Assembly: GCA_964620045.1 (NCBI GenBank) | Contig: CAZUJL010000011.1 | Location: forward strand, 65,490-129,489 | From: VFKU01 sp964620045 | GTDB taxonomy: Bacteria; Hydrogenedentota; Hydrogenedentia; Hydrogenedentales; GCA-2746185 | Reading direction: 5' to 3' | Length of the DNA stretch: 64,000 nucleotides | Shown: one piece after another, positions 1-8,764 of the stretch | Layout: each line of letters starts with the position of its first letter | Numbering within the stretch: position 1 is the first letter of the stretch | Notes under the pieces: generated by a model | The model's input: the letters and a program-made list of their open reading frames with translations, nothing else | Told to the model about the DNA's origin: nothing | Databases searched by the model: none | Program-made: the position numbers and the translations under genes

Positions 1-120
1 GGGAGCGCTGGCAGGGCAGTCAATGAAATCTGGCCTTCAGGCCCCTGTTTGATCCGGCCCTGCGCTTCACGCTACTTTCGCGTCACGAAGCCTGCGTCGG
101 ATCCTCACGCCAAGGAAGCC

Positions 121-2121
121 ATGGCCCCGAACGACCCCACCATCAACGACGCCGAGGCGCTGGTTCGCCAGCAAATCGTGTCCTCTGAAGACATGGCCGA
201 GGCCCTCAAGCGCGAAGAAGCTGGCGGTGCGCCGTGGTATCGCCAGCTTGTGCACATGCGCAAGCTCAGCTTCGGCAATGTCAGCGACATCCTCCATTAC
301 GAATTCCATTCGCCGGCCGCGCGGCAAAGCCATGCGCAGCTCGGCGAAGCGCTCGTACACTCCAACGTGCTCACGCAGGAGCGTCTGCAGGAGGCGCTCG
401 CGCTGCAAAAGCGCAGCGGCAAACTGCTCGGCTCCGTTCTGGTGGATGCCGGGTTCGTCACGCCGGATCAGATCGCGCAAGTCCTGGCTGCGCAGTACGG
501 CCTCGAGTACGTCCCGCTCGACAAAACGCCCAGCCGCCGCGAGGCGCTCGACCTTGTGCCGGAAAACATCGCCGTGCAAAAGGCGCTTATTCCCGTGCAT
601 GTCGAGGGCGATCGCCTCACGGTCCTGATTACGGGTCCACAAGCCCCCGATCGCCTGAAGGCGGTCGGCATTCTGCTGGGCGTGCGCGTGCACCCGAAGA
701 TGACGGCGGTCGCCGACCTCGAAGCCGAAATCAAACGGCGCTATGAGGGGCGGCCGAAGCACCTACACGCACCCGCGCCGGCTCCCGCACCGGCGGCCAA
801 GGCGCCTCCCAAACCTGCACCGCCCCCGGCCCCGCCGCCGGCCGCTGCGCCTGTGGCTGCAGCACCCGTGGCAAAACCGGAATCGCCGAAACCAGCGCCG
901 ACCAAGGAAACAAAAAACATGACGCAGAACGAAACATCCGAGCCGAAACGCTTCGAAGAAATCGCGCGCGAAGCCCAGGGCGTTCCGGTGGTGAAGCTCG
1001 TGACCACCATCATCGAGGGCGCGGTGAACTCCGGCGCCACGGACGTGCACCTCGATCCACAGGACCCCGAGATGCGCGTGCGCTACCGCATCGACGGCGT
1101 GCTGCACGACGTGATGAGCATTCCACGGGACATCGAGAGCGCGGTCGTCTCGCGTCTGAAAATCATGGCCGACATGGACATCACCGAAACGCGCCGGCCG
1201 CAGGACGGCCACATCAGCATGACCATCGGCGAAGGCGAGTTCGATATCCGCATCGCGACGCTGCCCGCGTTCCTCGGCGAACGCATCGTGCTGCGCCTCT
1301 TGGACCAGTCCTCGGTGCTGTCGGGGATCCGCGATCTCGGCCTCGAGCCGGACGACGAGAAGCGGCTCCAGCGCATTATCGAGCAGCCCTACGGCATGAT
1401 TCTCGTGACCGGCCCCACGGGCAGCGGTAAAACGACGACGCTTTACTCCTGCCTGAACGAAATGGATGTGCTCACGCAAAGCATCGTCACGCTTGAAGAC
1501 CCGGTCGAATACCAGCTCTCGGGCATTAACCAGGTGCAGATCGATCCGGATATCGATCTCACCTTTGCCAACGTGCTGCGCGCCTCGCTGCGCCAGGACA
1601 TTGACGTTCTGCTCGTCGGCGAAATTCGCGACCCCGAGACCGCGCGCATCGCGATCCGCGCCGCGATGACGGGCCATCTGGTTTTTAGCACCCTGCACAC
1701 CAACGATGCGCCGGAAGCTATTTCAACACTGCGCAACATGGACGTGCCGTCGTACCTTGTCGCGTCGGCGCTCACCGCAATCATCGCGCAGCGCCTGGTG
1801 CGCTGCATCTGCACCGAATGCAAAACAGCGTATACCCCGACGAAGCCGTTGCTGAATTCCATCCGTCTGCCTGAGACGACGAAAAAACTTTACAAGGGCG
1901 CCGGTTGCAGCAACTGTTATCACACGGGTCACCACGGCCGCACGGGTATCTTCGAAATCCTCGAACTCAATGAAGCCATCCGCAAAATGGTGGTCGCCGA
2001 CGATCCGGTGGAAAAAATCGCGAAGGCCGCGAAGCTGCAAACCATGGCCGATCGCTGCCGGACGAAGGTGAAAAATGGTGAAATTACCGCCGAGGAATTT
2101 CTGAACGTCATCCGGACGTGA
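121..2121 (+). CDS. GspE/PilB-family secretion or pilus assembly ATPase
   Basis: Hexameric ATPase that powers type II secretion or type IV pilus assembly at the inner membrane. From the ATG at 121 (AAGGAA just upstream) it is 666 residues. An N-terminal MshEN/T2SSE_N-like region (about 75-170) is followed by a Pro/Ala-rich linker (about 215-260) and the ATPase core. Walker A GPTGSGKTTTLY lies at about 431-442, the Walker B region reads LLVGEIRD, and the His box is in FSTLHTND. A tetracysteine zinc motif (CICTEC from about 562, then CSNC) is present, as in GspE and PilB. An in-frame upstream TTG at 49 would add 24 unconserved residues. No other secretion or pilus gene lies nearby, so the choice between GspE and PilB cannot be made here. 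Confidence 0.93.
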   Translation: MAPNDPTINDAEALVRQQIVSSEDMAEALKREEAGGAPWYRQLVHMRKLSFGNVSDILHYEFHSPAARQSHAQLGEALVHSNVLTQERLQEALALQKRSGKLLGSVLVDAGFVTPDQIAQVLAAQYGLEYVPLDKTPSRREALDLVPENIAVQKALIPVHVEGDRLTVLITGPQAPDRLKAVGILLGVRVHPKMTAVADLEAEIKRRYEGRPKHLHAPAPAPAPAAKAPPKPAPPPAPPPAAAPVAAAPVAKPESPKPAPTKETKNMTQNETSEPKRFEEIAREAQGVPVVKLVTTIIEGAVNSGATDVHLDPQDPEMRVRYRIDGVLHDVMSIPRDIESAVVSRLKIMADMDITETRRPQDGHISMTIGEGEFDIRIATLPAFLGERIVLRLLDQSSVLSGIRDLGLEPDDEKRLQRIIEQPYGMILVTGPTGSGKTTTLYSCLNEMDVLTQSIVTLEDPVEYQLSGINQVQIDPDIDLTFANVLRASLRQDIDVLLVGEIRDPETARIAIRAAMTGHLVFSTLHTNDAPEAISTLRNMDVPSYLVASALTAIIAQRLVRCICTECKTAYTPTKPLLNSIRLPETTKKLYKGAGCSNCYHTGHHGRTGIFEILELNEAIRKMVVADDPVEKIAKAAKLQTMADRCRTKVKNGEITAEEFLNVIRT

Positions 2122-2509
2122 TCGGCCAGAAAACCGCGTATTATTGGGCTTTGCGCCTTGTAAAGCCCCTGAGCCTTTGTTAGCATGAAGTCGCTGCACG
2201 GGGTTCTGCGGGCAGCGCTTCCCGGGGTTGAGATCTCCACAGGTTTGTTGGATATGTGGAGAATTGTTTGTGAATCGCACTCCAAAAACGCGCGGTTCAT
2301 CAACACGAATTCAGACCCCATGAAGCGGCGGGATGGTGGTATGGGGAGTGCGGGGAATGATCGTGCATTTTTTCCGCAAGTCATCCACCGGCCAACCAGT
2401 GTCGCGCCATGGGGTTGGAAGGTTTTCACAATAACTCACACGACCACTACTACGATTACTTAATTTATAAATTAAGAAAAGAACCATTACTACACGAGGA
2501 TATTGTGAA
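2122..2509. other. AT-rich intergenic region upstream of dnaN
   Basis: This 388-base gap holds no convincing gene. It contains two DnaA-box-like 9-mers facing each other (TCTCCACA at 2234-2241 and TGTGGAGA at 2255-2262, separated by 13 bases) and a perfect AT-rich palindrome at 2459-2476. The dnaN promoter must lie here. dnaA, the usual upstream neighbour of dnaN, is absent. Confidence 0.5.
2459..2476. repeat. 18-bp perfect palindrome before dnaN
   Basis: CTTAATTTATAAATTAAG is its own reverse complement and 16 of its 18 bases are A or T. It ends about 33 bases before the dnaN ATG, inside the likely promoter or 5' UTR. It could be an operator or an easily melted element; the function is not known. 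Confidence 0.6.
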
Positions 2510-3619
2510 ATGAAGATCATCATCCCGAAGCAGGATTTACTGGACGCGGTCAATAAAGTGAAGACGGTAGTGTCCGCGAAATCCGCGTTGCCGATCCTCT
2601 CTCACATCCTCATCGAAGCGGAAAAGGGAAAGATTCATCTTTCCGCGACGGATTTGAAAGTCAGTCTGGAATGCACAGTTGATTGTGAAGTGAAGAAAGC
2701 CGGTTCATTGACGGTGTCTTCACAGCGTCTTGCATCCATCCTGGCTGAGCTTCCGGATTCGGATATCACGATTGAACTGGGTGAAAGCAATGTGATTCGC
2801 ATTGAATGCGGGAAAATCCACACCCGCTTGTTCAGTATGTCACCCGAAGAGTTCCCGCCCGCGCGGCAGTTGGAAGATGTGGAGCCGCTGGTTCTGCCAC
2901 AGAAGTTACTCCGGGATATTTTTGAGAAGACCTCTTTCGCGATTTGCACCGACCAGGCCCGCTACAACCTTACAGGACTTTTGATGGAGCTCAAGAACGG
3001 CGTGCTTACCGCCGTGGCCACGGATGGTCGCCGCATGAGCCTTTACAAGGAAGATGAAGGCATCATCGATGGTGTCAACGTAAAGGTGATTGTTCCGGGA
3101 AAATTGATCCAGGAATTGATGCGTTTGCTGGGTGATGAAGGTGATGTGCAGGTGTATTTCGGCGAGAATCAGGCCGCCTTCGAGTTTGATTCACTCCGCT
3201 TGACGACGGCCCTTATCGAAGGTTCGTTCCCGAATTACGAGATGGTCGTGCCGCAGAAGCACGACAAACAGGCCAAGGTCGATACCGCTGCCTTTATCGA
3301 AGCGGTACGCCGTACGCGCACAATGACCAACGAAAAATTTAACTCCGTTCGCTTTAAGCTCGACAACGGACTAGTCCGCCTGAGCGTAGTAACCCCTGAA
3401 GTTGGTGAATACGAAGAAGAGCTGCAACTCGAGTACAAGGGCGACACAATCGAGATCGCGTTCAATCCTGATTTCCTGCTTGATATTCTCAAACACATCA
3501 ACTCTGATTCATCCATCTTGGTGCTGAAGGACGCGATGAGCCCGGGCATCGTAAAGCCGGTGGCCGAGAACGGCACCGACAAGTACATCAACGTCGTGAT
3601 GCCAATCCGCATATCCTGA
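2510..3619 (+). CDS. dnaN: DNA polymerase III subunit beta (sliding clamp)
   Basis: Ring-shaped processivity clamp of the replicative polymerase. At 369 residues it has the usual length and the three repeated clamp domains (about 1-120, 130-245, 246-369). Typical signatures are the start KIIIPKQDLLDAVNKV, the SALPILSHI segment, the ATDGRRMS loop and the C-terminal VVMPIRIS. The ATG at 2510 follows a GAGG about 12 bases upstream. The gene stands alone: it is preceded by a secretion ATPase instead of dnaA and followed by an epimerase instead of recF. Its sequence is visibly less GC-rich than its neighbours. A perfect DnaA box lies just after the stop. Confidence 0.98.
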   Translation: MKIIIPKQDLLDAVNKVKTVVSAKSALPILSHILIEAEKGKIHLSATDLKVSLECTVDCEVKKAGSLTVSSQRLASILAELPDSDITIELGESNVIRIECGKIHTRLFSMSPEEFPPARQLEDVEPLVLPQKLLRDIFEKTSFAICTDQARYNLTGLLMELKNGVLTAVATDGRRMSLYKEDEGIIDGVNVKVIVPGKLIQELMRLLGDEGDVQVYFGENQAAFEFDSLRLTTALIEGSFPNYEMVVPQKHDKQAKVDTAAFIEAVRRTRTMTNEKFNSVRFKLDNGLVRLSVVTPEVGEYEEELQLEYKGDTIEIAFNPDFLLDILKHINSDSSILVLKDAMSPGIVKPVAENGTDKYINVVMPIRIS

Positions 3620-3634
3620 GGGCATGTGGGAAAG

Positions 3635-3644
3635 TTGTGGATAA
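3635..3644 (-). promoter_or_regulatory. Perfect DnaA box downstream of dnaN
   Basis: TTGTGGATAA is the reverse complement of the consensus TTATCCACAA. It lies 16 bases after the dnaN stop, in an AT-rich spacer. Confidence 0.6.
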
Positions 3645-3725
3645 CCCAGGTTTCATTCGGGAATATCTTGACCGTACTGCTACTCACACCCATCAAAATT
3701 GAAAACTACTCTGCAACACGATCAC

Positions 3726-3754
3726 TATAAACCATTTATCATCAATGGTTTATA
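3726..3754. repeat. 11-bp inverted repeat after dnaN
   Basis: Arms TATAAACCATT (3726-3736) and AATGGTTTATA (3744-3754) are perfect reverse complements around a 7-base centre, followed by a TATATATA run. There is no clear U-tract, so it may be a weak dnaN terminator or part of an origin-like region together with the DnaA box at 3635. Confidence 0.55.
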
Positions 3755-3886
3755 TATATAAATTGACGCTTGGTTTTTAGACCCTTGGGATTTCCCAGCT
3801 AGCGAAGTTTTGCGTCAACTGATCATACGCGCGGTGCATAACTCCTTTAATTCGTGAGATGTTTCCTTGTCGCGGGAGGTAGCGTT

Positions 3887-4834
3887 CTGGCGAAGTATCT
3901 GGTGACCGGCGGCGCTGGATTCATCGGCGGCCATTTGGTCGAAGCGCTCGTTCGGCGTGGCGAAGATGTCCGTGTATTGGACAACCTCGCCACCGGGAAG
4001 ATTCACAACCTCGCGAATTTTCGCAACCAGATCGAATTCATTGAGGGCGATATCTGTGATGCGGATACGCTCGCCCGCGCGATGAACGGCGTCACATACT
4101 GCCTGCACCAAGCGGCGCTCGGTTCTGTCCCGCGCTCAATCGCCAACCCTCTGGCCAGCAACGAGGCCAACGTTATCGGCAGCATCGCTGTCTATCTCGC
4201 CGCGCGCGACGCCGGCGTAAAGCGTGTGCTCGCCGCATCGTCGTCGTCCGTGTATGGCCCGCGGGCGCCGGTGCCCACGCCGGAATCGTCGCCGCTCTCG
4301 CCGGCCTCTCCCTACGCCGTGTCGAAAGCCGCGGCTGCGATGTACGGCGAAGTTTTCTCGCAAATATACAGCACGGAGATCGCCCTGCTTCGCTACTTCA
4401 ACGTATTTGGTCCACGACAGGATCCAACCTCGCAGTACGCGGCCGTGATCCCGCGCTTCACGACGTCGCTGTTGAACGGTCAGGCGCCCACAATCAACGG
4501 CGACGGCCAGCAGTCCCGCGACTTCACCTTTGTGGAGAACGTAGTGGAGGCCAACCTCGCGGCCTGCGCCGCGCCCACGCGCCTCAGCGGTACCTACAAC
4601 GTGGCCTGTGGCGGCACGACGACGATCCTGCGGTTGTACGAGCTGATCTCGCAGGAATTGGGCGTGAGTATTGCCCCGATCCACGGCCCGCCGCGCGCGG
4701 GCGATATTACGCGGTCTTTCGCCGACATCACGCGCGCCAAAGAAGGCTTTGGATATACGCCGCGCGTCAGTGTGGAAGATGGGATCAAGCGCACGGTGGC
4801 CTGGTACCGCGCGCAACACGCGCAGCGCGCTTAG
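3887..4834 (+). CDS. NAD-dependent epimerase/dehydratase (extended SDR), probable CTG start
   Basis: Sugar-nucleotide epimerase or dehydratase of the GalE/WbpP type. It shows the NAD-binding GGAGFIGGHL at the N terminus and the catalytic YAVSK (Tyr about 143, Lys about 147), followed by the family-typical RYFNVFGPRQ. The expected start MAKYLVTGG corresponds to a CTG at 3887, six bases after a strong GGAGGT at 3875-3880. The only other upstream start is a GTG at 3854 without a ribosome site, which would place GGAGGT inside the gene. With the CTG the protein is 315 residues. Its stop overlaps that of the convergent asd gene by four bases. The exact substrate cannot be told. Confidence 0.88.
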   Translation: MAKYLVTGGAGFIGGHLVEALVRRGEDVRVLDNLATGKIHNLANFRNQIEFIEGDICDADTLARAMNGVTYCLHQAALGSVPRSIANPLASNEANVIGSIAVYLAARDAGVKRVLAASSSSVYGPRAPVPTPESSPLSPASPYAVSKAAAAMYGEVFSQIYSTEIALLRYFNVFGPRQDPTSQYAAVIPRFTTSLLNGQAPTINGDGQQSRDFTFVENVVEANLAACAAPTRLSGTYNVACGGTTTILRLYELISQELGVSIAPIHGPPRAGDITRSFADITRAKEGFGYTPRVSVEDGIKRTVAWYRAQHAQRA

Positions 4835-5835
4835 AGCAGCTCCGCGATCTGCACGGCGTTGTAGGCGGCGCCCTTCAGCAGGTTGTCCGACACGATCCAC
4901 ATATTCAGCGCGCGCGGATGTGATCCGTCTTCACGGATGCGGCCTACGAACGTTTCCCAGTGGCCCGCGGCGGTGGTCGCCAGGGGATAGAGCTGATTCG
5001 CGAGGTCGTCCTGCACGATCACGCTCGGCGCTTTGCGCAACAGCTCACGCGCCTTGTCGGCCGTCAGCTTCTCGCGCGTTTCTACGTTGACCGATTCGCT
5101 ATGGCTCGTGCGCACGGGCACGCGCACAGTGGTCGCGGTCACACGGATGCTGTCGTCGCCCATGATCTTCTTTGTTTCTTTGATCATCTTGATTTCTTCG
5201 GTCGAGTAGCCGTCGTCTTCAAACGCGGCGCTCTGGGGAATCTGCGGGATGCAGTTGAACGCAATCTGGTGAGGAAAAAGCTGGTTGATCGGCTGTTTGC
5301 CGTCGAGCACCGCGCGGGTTTGCGCGTCGAGTTCTTCCAGGGCTTTTACGCCCGCGCCGGATACCGCCTGGTAGGTCGATACCACGATGCGCTCAATCTT
5401 TGCTGCATCGTGCAACGGCTTGAGCACAACCACCATCTGGATCGTCGAGCAGTTCGGGTTGGCGATGATGCCCTTGTGCGTCTTGATGGCCGCGCTGTTT
5501 ACCTCGGGTACCACGAGCGGCACATCGGCATCCATGCGCCATGCGCTCGAATTGTCGATCACTATGCAACCGTCTTTCGCCGCGAACGGCGCGAATTTCT
5601 TGCTTGTGCTACCGCCGGCGCTGAACAGCGCCACTTCGACGCCCTTGAACGAGGACTCCGTGAGCACTTCCACCGGGATTTCTTCGCCGCGGAACGTCAT
5701 CCGCTTGCCTTTGGACCGCTCGGAGGCGAGCAATTTGATTGATTTTACGGGGAATTTGCGCTCTTCGAGGGTCTGCAACATGCGCTGGCCGACCAATCCG
5801 GTGGCCCCGGCGACGGCGACGGTCTTACTGGACAT
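4831..5835 (-). CDS. asd: Aspartate-semialdehyde dehydrogenase
   Basis: Reduces aspartyl phosphate to aspartate semialdehyde with NADPH, the branch point to lysine/diaminopimelate, threonine and methionine. The N terminus carries the nucleotide-binding GATGLVGQ (residues 10-17), and the catalytic cysteine is Cys129 in NPNCSTIQ. SGAG and the C-terminal substrate-binding region RVPVRTSHSESVNVE also fit. The start MSSKTVAVAG at 5835 gives 334 residues, the normal size; an upstream in-frame start would add 25 residues with no homology. The gene reads toward and overlaps the epimerase end by four bases. It lies downstream of trxA but is separated from it by a terminator. Confidence 0.96.
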   Translation of the reverse strand: MSSKTVAVAGATGLVGQRMLQTLEERKFPVKSIKLLASERSKGKRMTFRGEEIPVEVLTESSFKGVEVALFSAGGSTSKKFAPFAAKDGCIVIDNSSAWRMDADVPLVVPEVNSAAIKTHKGIIANPNCSTIQMVVVLKPLHDAAKIERIVVSTYQAVSGAGVKALEELDAQTRAVLDGKQPINQLFPHQIAFNCIPQIPQSAAFEDDGYSTEEIKMIKETKKIMGDDSIRVTATTVRVPVRTSHSESVNVETREKLTADKARELLRKAPSVIVQDDLANQLYPLATTAAGHWETFVGRIREDGSHPRALNMWIVSDNLLKGAAYNAVQIAELL

Positions 5836-5908
5836 TGCGATGGCTCCGTTCGGTTGGATGTGGTTCCGGTAGAAGCGGACAGTATGCCTACTTTCGGCCC
5901 CGGTCGGC

Positions 5909-5944
5909 AAGAAGAAAGCGGTGGTTCACGAATGAACCACCGCT
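5909..5944 (-). terminator. Rho-independent terminator of trxA
   Basis: A 12-bp perfect stem (AGCGGTGGTTCA at 5917-5928 with TGAACCACCGCT at 5933-5944) has a 4-base loop. On the minus strand it is followed by TTTCTTC. It lies 22 bases past the trxA stop. Confidence 0.85.
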
Positions 5945-5966
5945 GATTTCCTTACTTAAATGGTAC

Positions 5967-6281
5967 TTAGGCTGCGTCGATCGCCGCGGCAATCTTGGCC
6001 TTCGGCTGCACGCCTACCAGGCGGCCCTTCTCCTGGCCGTCCTTAATCACGAGCAGGGTGGGGATCGAATTCACGCGGAAGCGCGCCGCGAGGTCGCCCT
6101 CGTTGTCGACGTTTACCTTCGCCACGCGGGCTTTGCCCTGATACTCGCCGGCCAACTCGTCCAGCACGGGCGCAATCATCCGACACGGACCGCACCACTC
6201 CGCCCAGAAGTCCACCAACGTAACGCCGTTGCTTGTTTCTTGGTCGAAGTTTTGCGTCGTCAGTTCAGTTGCTTTGCCCAT
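5967..6281 (-). CDS. trxA: Thioredoxin
   Basis: Small cytoplasmic dithiol-disulfide reductase, 104 residues. The active site WCGPC has Cys30 and Cys33, preceded by VDFWAEW. The cis-proline region reads RVNSIPTLLVIKDG, all typical of thioredoxin 1. The ATG at 6281 follows GGAGGT with 8-base spacing. There is no signal peptide. It is transcribed alone and has its own terminator. Confidence 0.97.
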   Translation of the reverse strand: MGKATELTTQNFDQETSNGVTLVDFWAEWCGPCRMIAPVLDELAGEYQGKARVAKVNVDNEGDLAARFRVNSIPTLLVIKDGQEKGRLVGVQPKAKIAAAIDAA

Positions 6282-6449
6282 CTGAAATTACCTCCACTCT
6301 GGCTTCGAGAAGGAAACCGGCCCCCGGGAACCAATATTCCCGATGCCCTAACACGGTGTGAAGTATACCGTTACCGTGCAATTCCGCTCAACGCGGCCGT
6401 CCGTTCCGTTGAAGGCCGCGCCGATGCACCGTATACTACCGGCCCTTCG

Positions 6450-6539
6450 GGAGAGATGGCCGAGTGGCTGAAGGCGCTCGCTTGGAAAGCGTGTGTACGT
6501 GAAAACGTACCGAGGGTTCGAATCCCTCTCTCTCCGCCA
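6450..6539 (+). tRNA. tRNA-Ser (anticodon GGA)
   Basis: A 90-base serine tRNA with encoded CCA (6537-6539). The acceptor stem GGAGAGA (6450-6456) pairs with TCTCTCC (6529-6535), and G6536 is the discriminator. The T arm GAGGG-TTCGAAT-CCCTC is at 6512-6528. The anticodon GGA at 6484-6486 reads UCC and UCU. A long variable arm (GTACGT...ACGTAC) identifies a class II tRNA. The second pair of the anticodon stem is a U-U mismatch (6478 with 6492). Confidence 0.97.
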
Positions 6540-6936
6540 TTCAAGGCTACGAAAATTCTCCCCTGGCGAAATGCGCCGTGACGACTACCGAACGGCTGCA
6601 TGACCAGGCGAAGAAGTTTGCTGACCCTACGCCCTCGACAGCCTAGCAATATGCCATACTGCTCTGCCGTGCAAGATGCACCAATTCCACATGCGCTAGC
6701 GGTTCCGCCAAGATGTCGCCCCAAACACCGGAAGTGCTCTCATAATGTCTATGAGACGAGGTCGAGAATGGGCAGTGGTGATCCTGCGGTGAGAACCCGC
6801 AATGATTTCCACTTTGAGGCCGGCTGTAAAGTGTGATGAACCCAAAGACAAATCTGCCACACACTGGGCGTTGCGCGTGAAATCCCGTTTAGAGTCTCTG
6901 CGACCGAAGAACGCATCAATAGGCCTCCGCGAAAGC
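6540..6936. other. Intergenic region after tRNA-Ser
   Basis: About 400 bases without a recognisable gene. Short open frames exist, but none has a ribosome site together with conserved-looking sequence. No duplicate of the tRNA 3' end and no integrase is present. Confidence 0.4.
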
Positions 6937-8664
6937 ATGCCTCATGACGAATTTCTGCGGAGAATCTATATCGGTTGCGCGATTGCGGCCGTTGCCACGA
7001 AGATTTGGCTTACCTTGGCGTTTCAGATGCGTGCCGCGAATACGCCGGCCGATGATCTGTTGTATATGCGGTTAGCAGAGCAAATTCTCCATGGCGAGTG
7101 GCTCGGCCATTATGATCAGTACACGCTGGCAAAAGGACCGTTCTTTTCCATCTGGATTGCCGGCGCGTTCCTTCTCAATATTCCGCTGTTATTGTCCTAC
7201 CAGCTTCTACATGCCTTGGCGTGTGTGCTGATGATAATCGCGCTCATGCCGTTACTTCGCCCAAGATTCCTCTGCTTGGCGCTCTTTCTGTTGCTCCTCT
7301 TCGATCCGTCTACATACAGCCCGATCGCATCATGGGTAATCCGTGAAAGCATCTATGCTTCTCTGACGATGATGGTTTTGGCGGGAATGATCGCGCTGAT
7401 TGTGAGACTCGAACGGCGTCCCGGCGCGCTTGTGTTTTGGGCTATCGAACTTGGGATAGCTGCCGGCGCATTTGCAACGTTGCGCGAAGAGGGCGTTTGG
7501 ATACTGCCCGCGGTAATATTGGCGTTGCTCTACGCCACGATAATGATCTGTCGTACGGACCGACAAAGGACTGCGAAGTTGGCACTTGTTTTCATGCCCG
7601 CTGCAATCGCGGTCGCATGGGTTCTCGGCATCTGCACGCTAAACCAGCGCTATTACGGAATATTCGAGGTAACCGATTTTAAGAGCGAAGGCTTCTTGCG
7701 AGCGAACGGAGCGCTGATGCGCGTGAAGCATGCCGAAATAAACCAATTCGCGAATGTGCCCAAAGAAGTACGAGAAAAAGTATATAAGGAGAGCCCCACA
7801 TTCGCCGAGTTAGAAGTTTACCTTGAGGGTCCCTTGGGGCAAGCGTGGGGAAAGATCTCGGAGAAATGGCTCTCCGGAGGCACCCCCAACGCGGCCGATA
7901 TTCGCGGCGGTTTCTTCGTGTGGGCCATGCGCGACGCGGTCGGGAGACTGGGCCATTACCAAACGGCCGCGGAAACAGACGCCTATTACACGAAAGTGGC
8001 AAACGAAATTAATTCGGCTTGCGACGCGGGCAGACTTGATTGTTGGGCGGAGCGTTCGTCCCTTTTGCCTCCCTGGCGCCGCAGTTTATTTACACCCGCA
8101 ATCGCGAGCATTCGTAAGGGAGTTCGCATGGTGGCAACGCTCGACGAGCTTGATCCGGGTAACATGCCCACGCAAGGGTCCGCCGATATTGCGGTTATGT
8201 TCGAGGATTTGGGCCGTTCGCGCCTTAGCCCGCGGGTGTTTCATTCTGAGGAGACTCCGCGGTTAGCAAACCAAGCGCAATTGGACAAATTTCGATTCGG
8301 GGTATTGAATCGGTTGAATCATGCGTTCCGGGTCTTATGGCCTTTCGCGACGGCTGTTGGCTGCTTGTCCTTTCTAATTGCTTGCGTGATCGAGGTTCGG
8401 GTGCGCACATTCGATCCCGTTTTGCCCATTCTCATGGTTTTGATTGCGTCTTTCGCCGCCCGATTGGGAATTCTCGCGCTGGTTTCCATCACCTCGTTCG
8501 AAGCCATGCAATATCGCTTGCTGCTGCCCGTGTATCCCATGGTGATCCTGTTTTGGTTTCTTTCGACGTATCGCGCGGGAAAGCTCGGCATTTCGCACCT
8601 TTCTGCCGCGCGACGGAGTAGACGCGAAGATGAGAAGTCGGAATTGTCGTCCCGTGCCGGATGA
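6937..8664 (+). CDS. Polytopic membrane protein, GT-C/GT39-like glycosyltransferase
   Basis: Integral membrane protein of 575 residues with roughly ten hydrophobic segments. Near the N terminus, after the first membrane helix, is a DDLLYMRLAEQIL segment followed by a soluble loop. This is the acidic first-loop arrangement of GT-C lipid-linked sugar transferases (ArnT/PMT class). A long hydrophilic domain (about 255-465) precedes the last helices. The start MPHDEFL at 6937 was chosen because the upstream 45 in-frame residues are hydrophilic and unlike the family. Base composition is less GC-rich than most of the window. The next genes, on the opposite strand, also look polysaccharide-related. 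Donor and acceptor are unknown. Confidence 0.65.
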   Translation: MPHDEFLRRIYIGCAIAAVATKIWLTLAFQMRAANTPADDLLYMRLAEQILHGEWLGHYDQYTLAKGPFFSIWIAGAFLLNIPLLLSYQLLHALACVLMIIALMPLLRPRFLCLALFLLLLFDPSTYSPIASWVIRESIYASLTMMVLAGMIALIVRLERRPGALVFWAIELGIAAGAFATLREEGVWILPAVILALLYATIMICRTDRQRTAKLALVFMPAAIAVAWVLGICTLNQRYYGIFEVTDFKSEGFLRANGALMRVKHAEINQFANVPKEVREKVYKESPTFAELEVYLEGPLGQAWGKISEKWLSGGTPNAADIRGGFFVWAMRDAVGRLGHYQTAAETDAYYTKVANEINSACDAGRLDCWAERSSLLPPWRRSLFTPAIASIRKGVRMVATLDELDPGNMPTQGSADIAVMFEDLGRSRLSPRVFHSEETPRLANQAQLDKFRFGVLNRLNHAFRVLWPFATAVGCLSFLIACVIEVRVRTFDPVLPILMVLIASFAARLGILALVSITSFEAMQYRLLLPVYPMVILFWFLSTYRAGKLGISHLSAARRSRREDEKSELSSRAG

Positions 8665-8764
8665 TGGGCATCAGAATCCACTCATCGGCTAGTGAGCACG
8701 TGTTGTAGTATTCGAACTCGTTACTTGGTTCTGCGTGGATCTCTGAGATTCTTTGCCAACTCCC

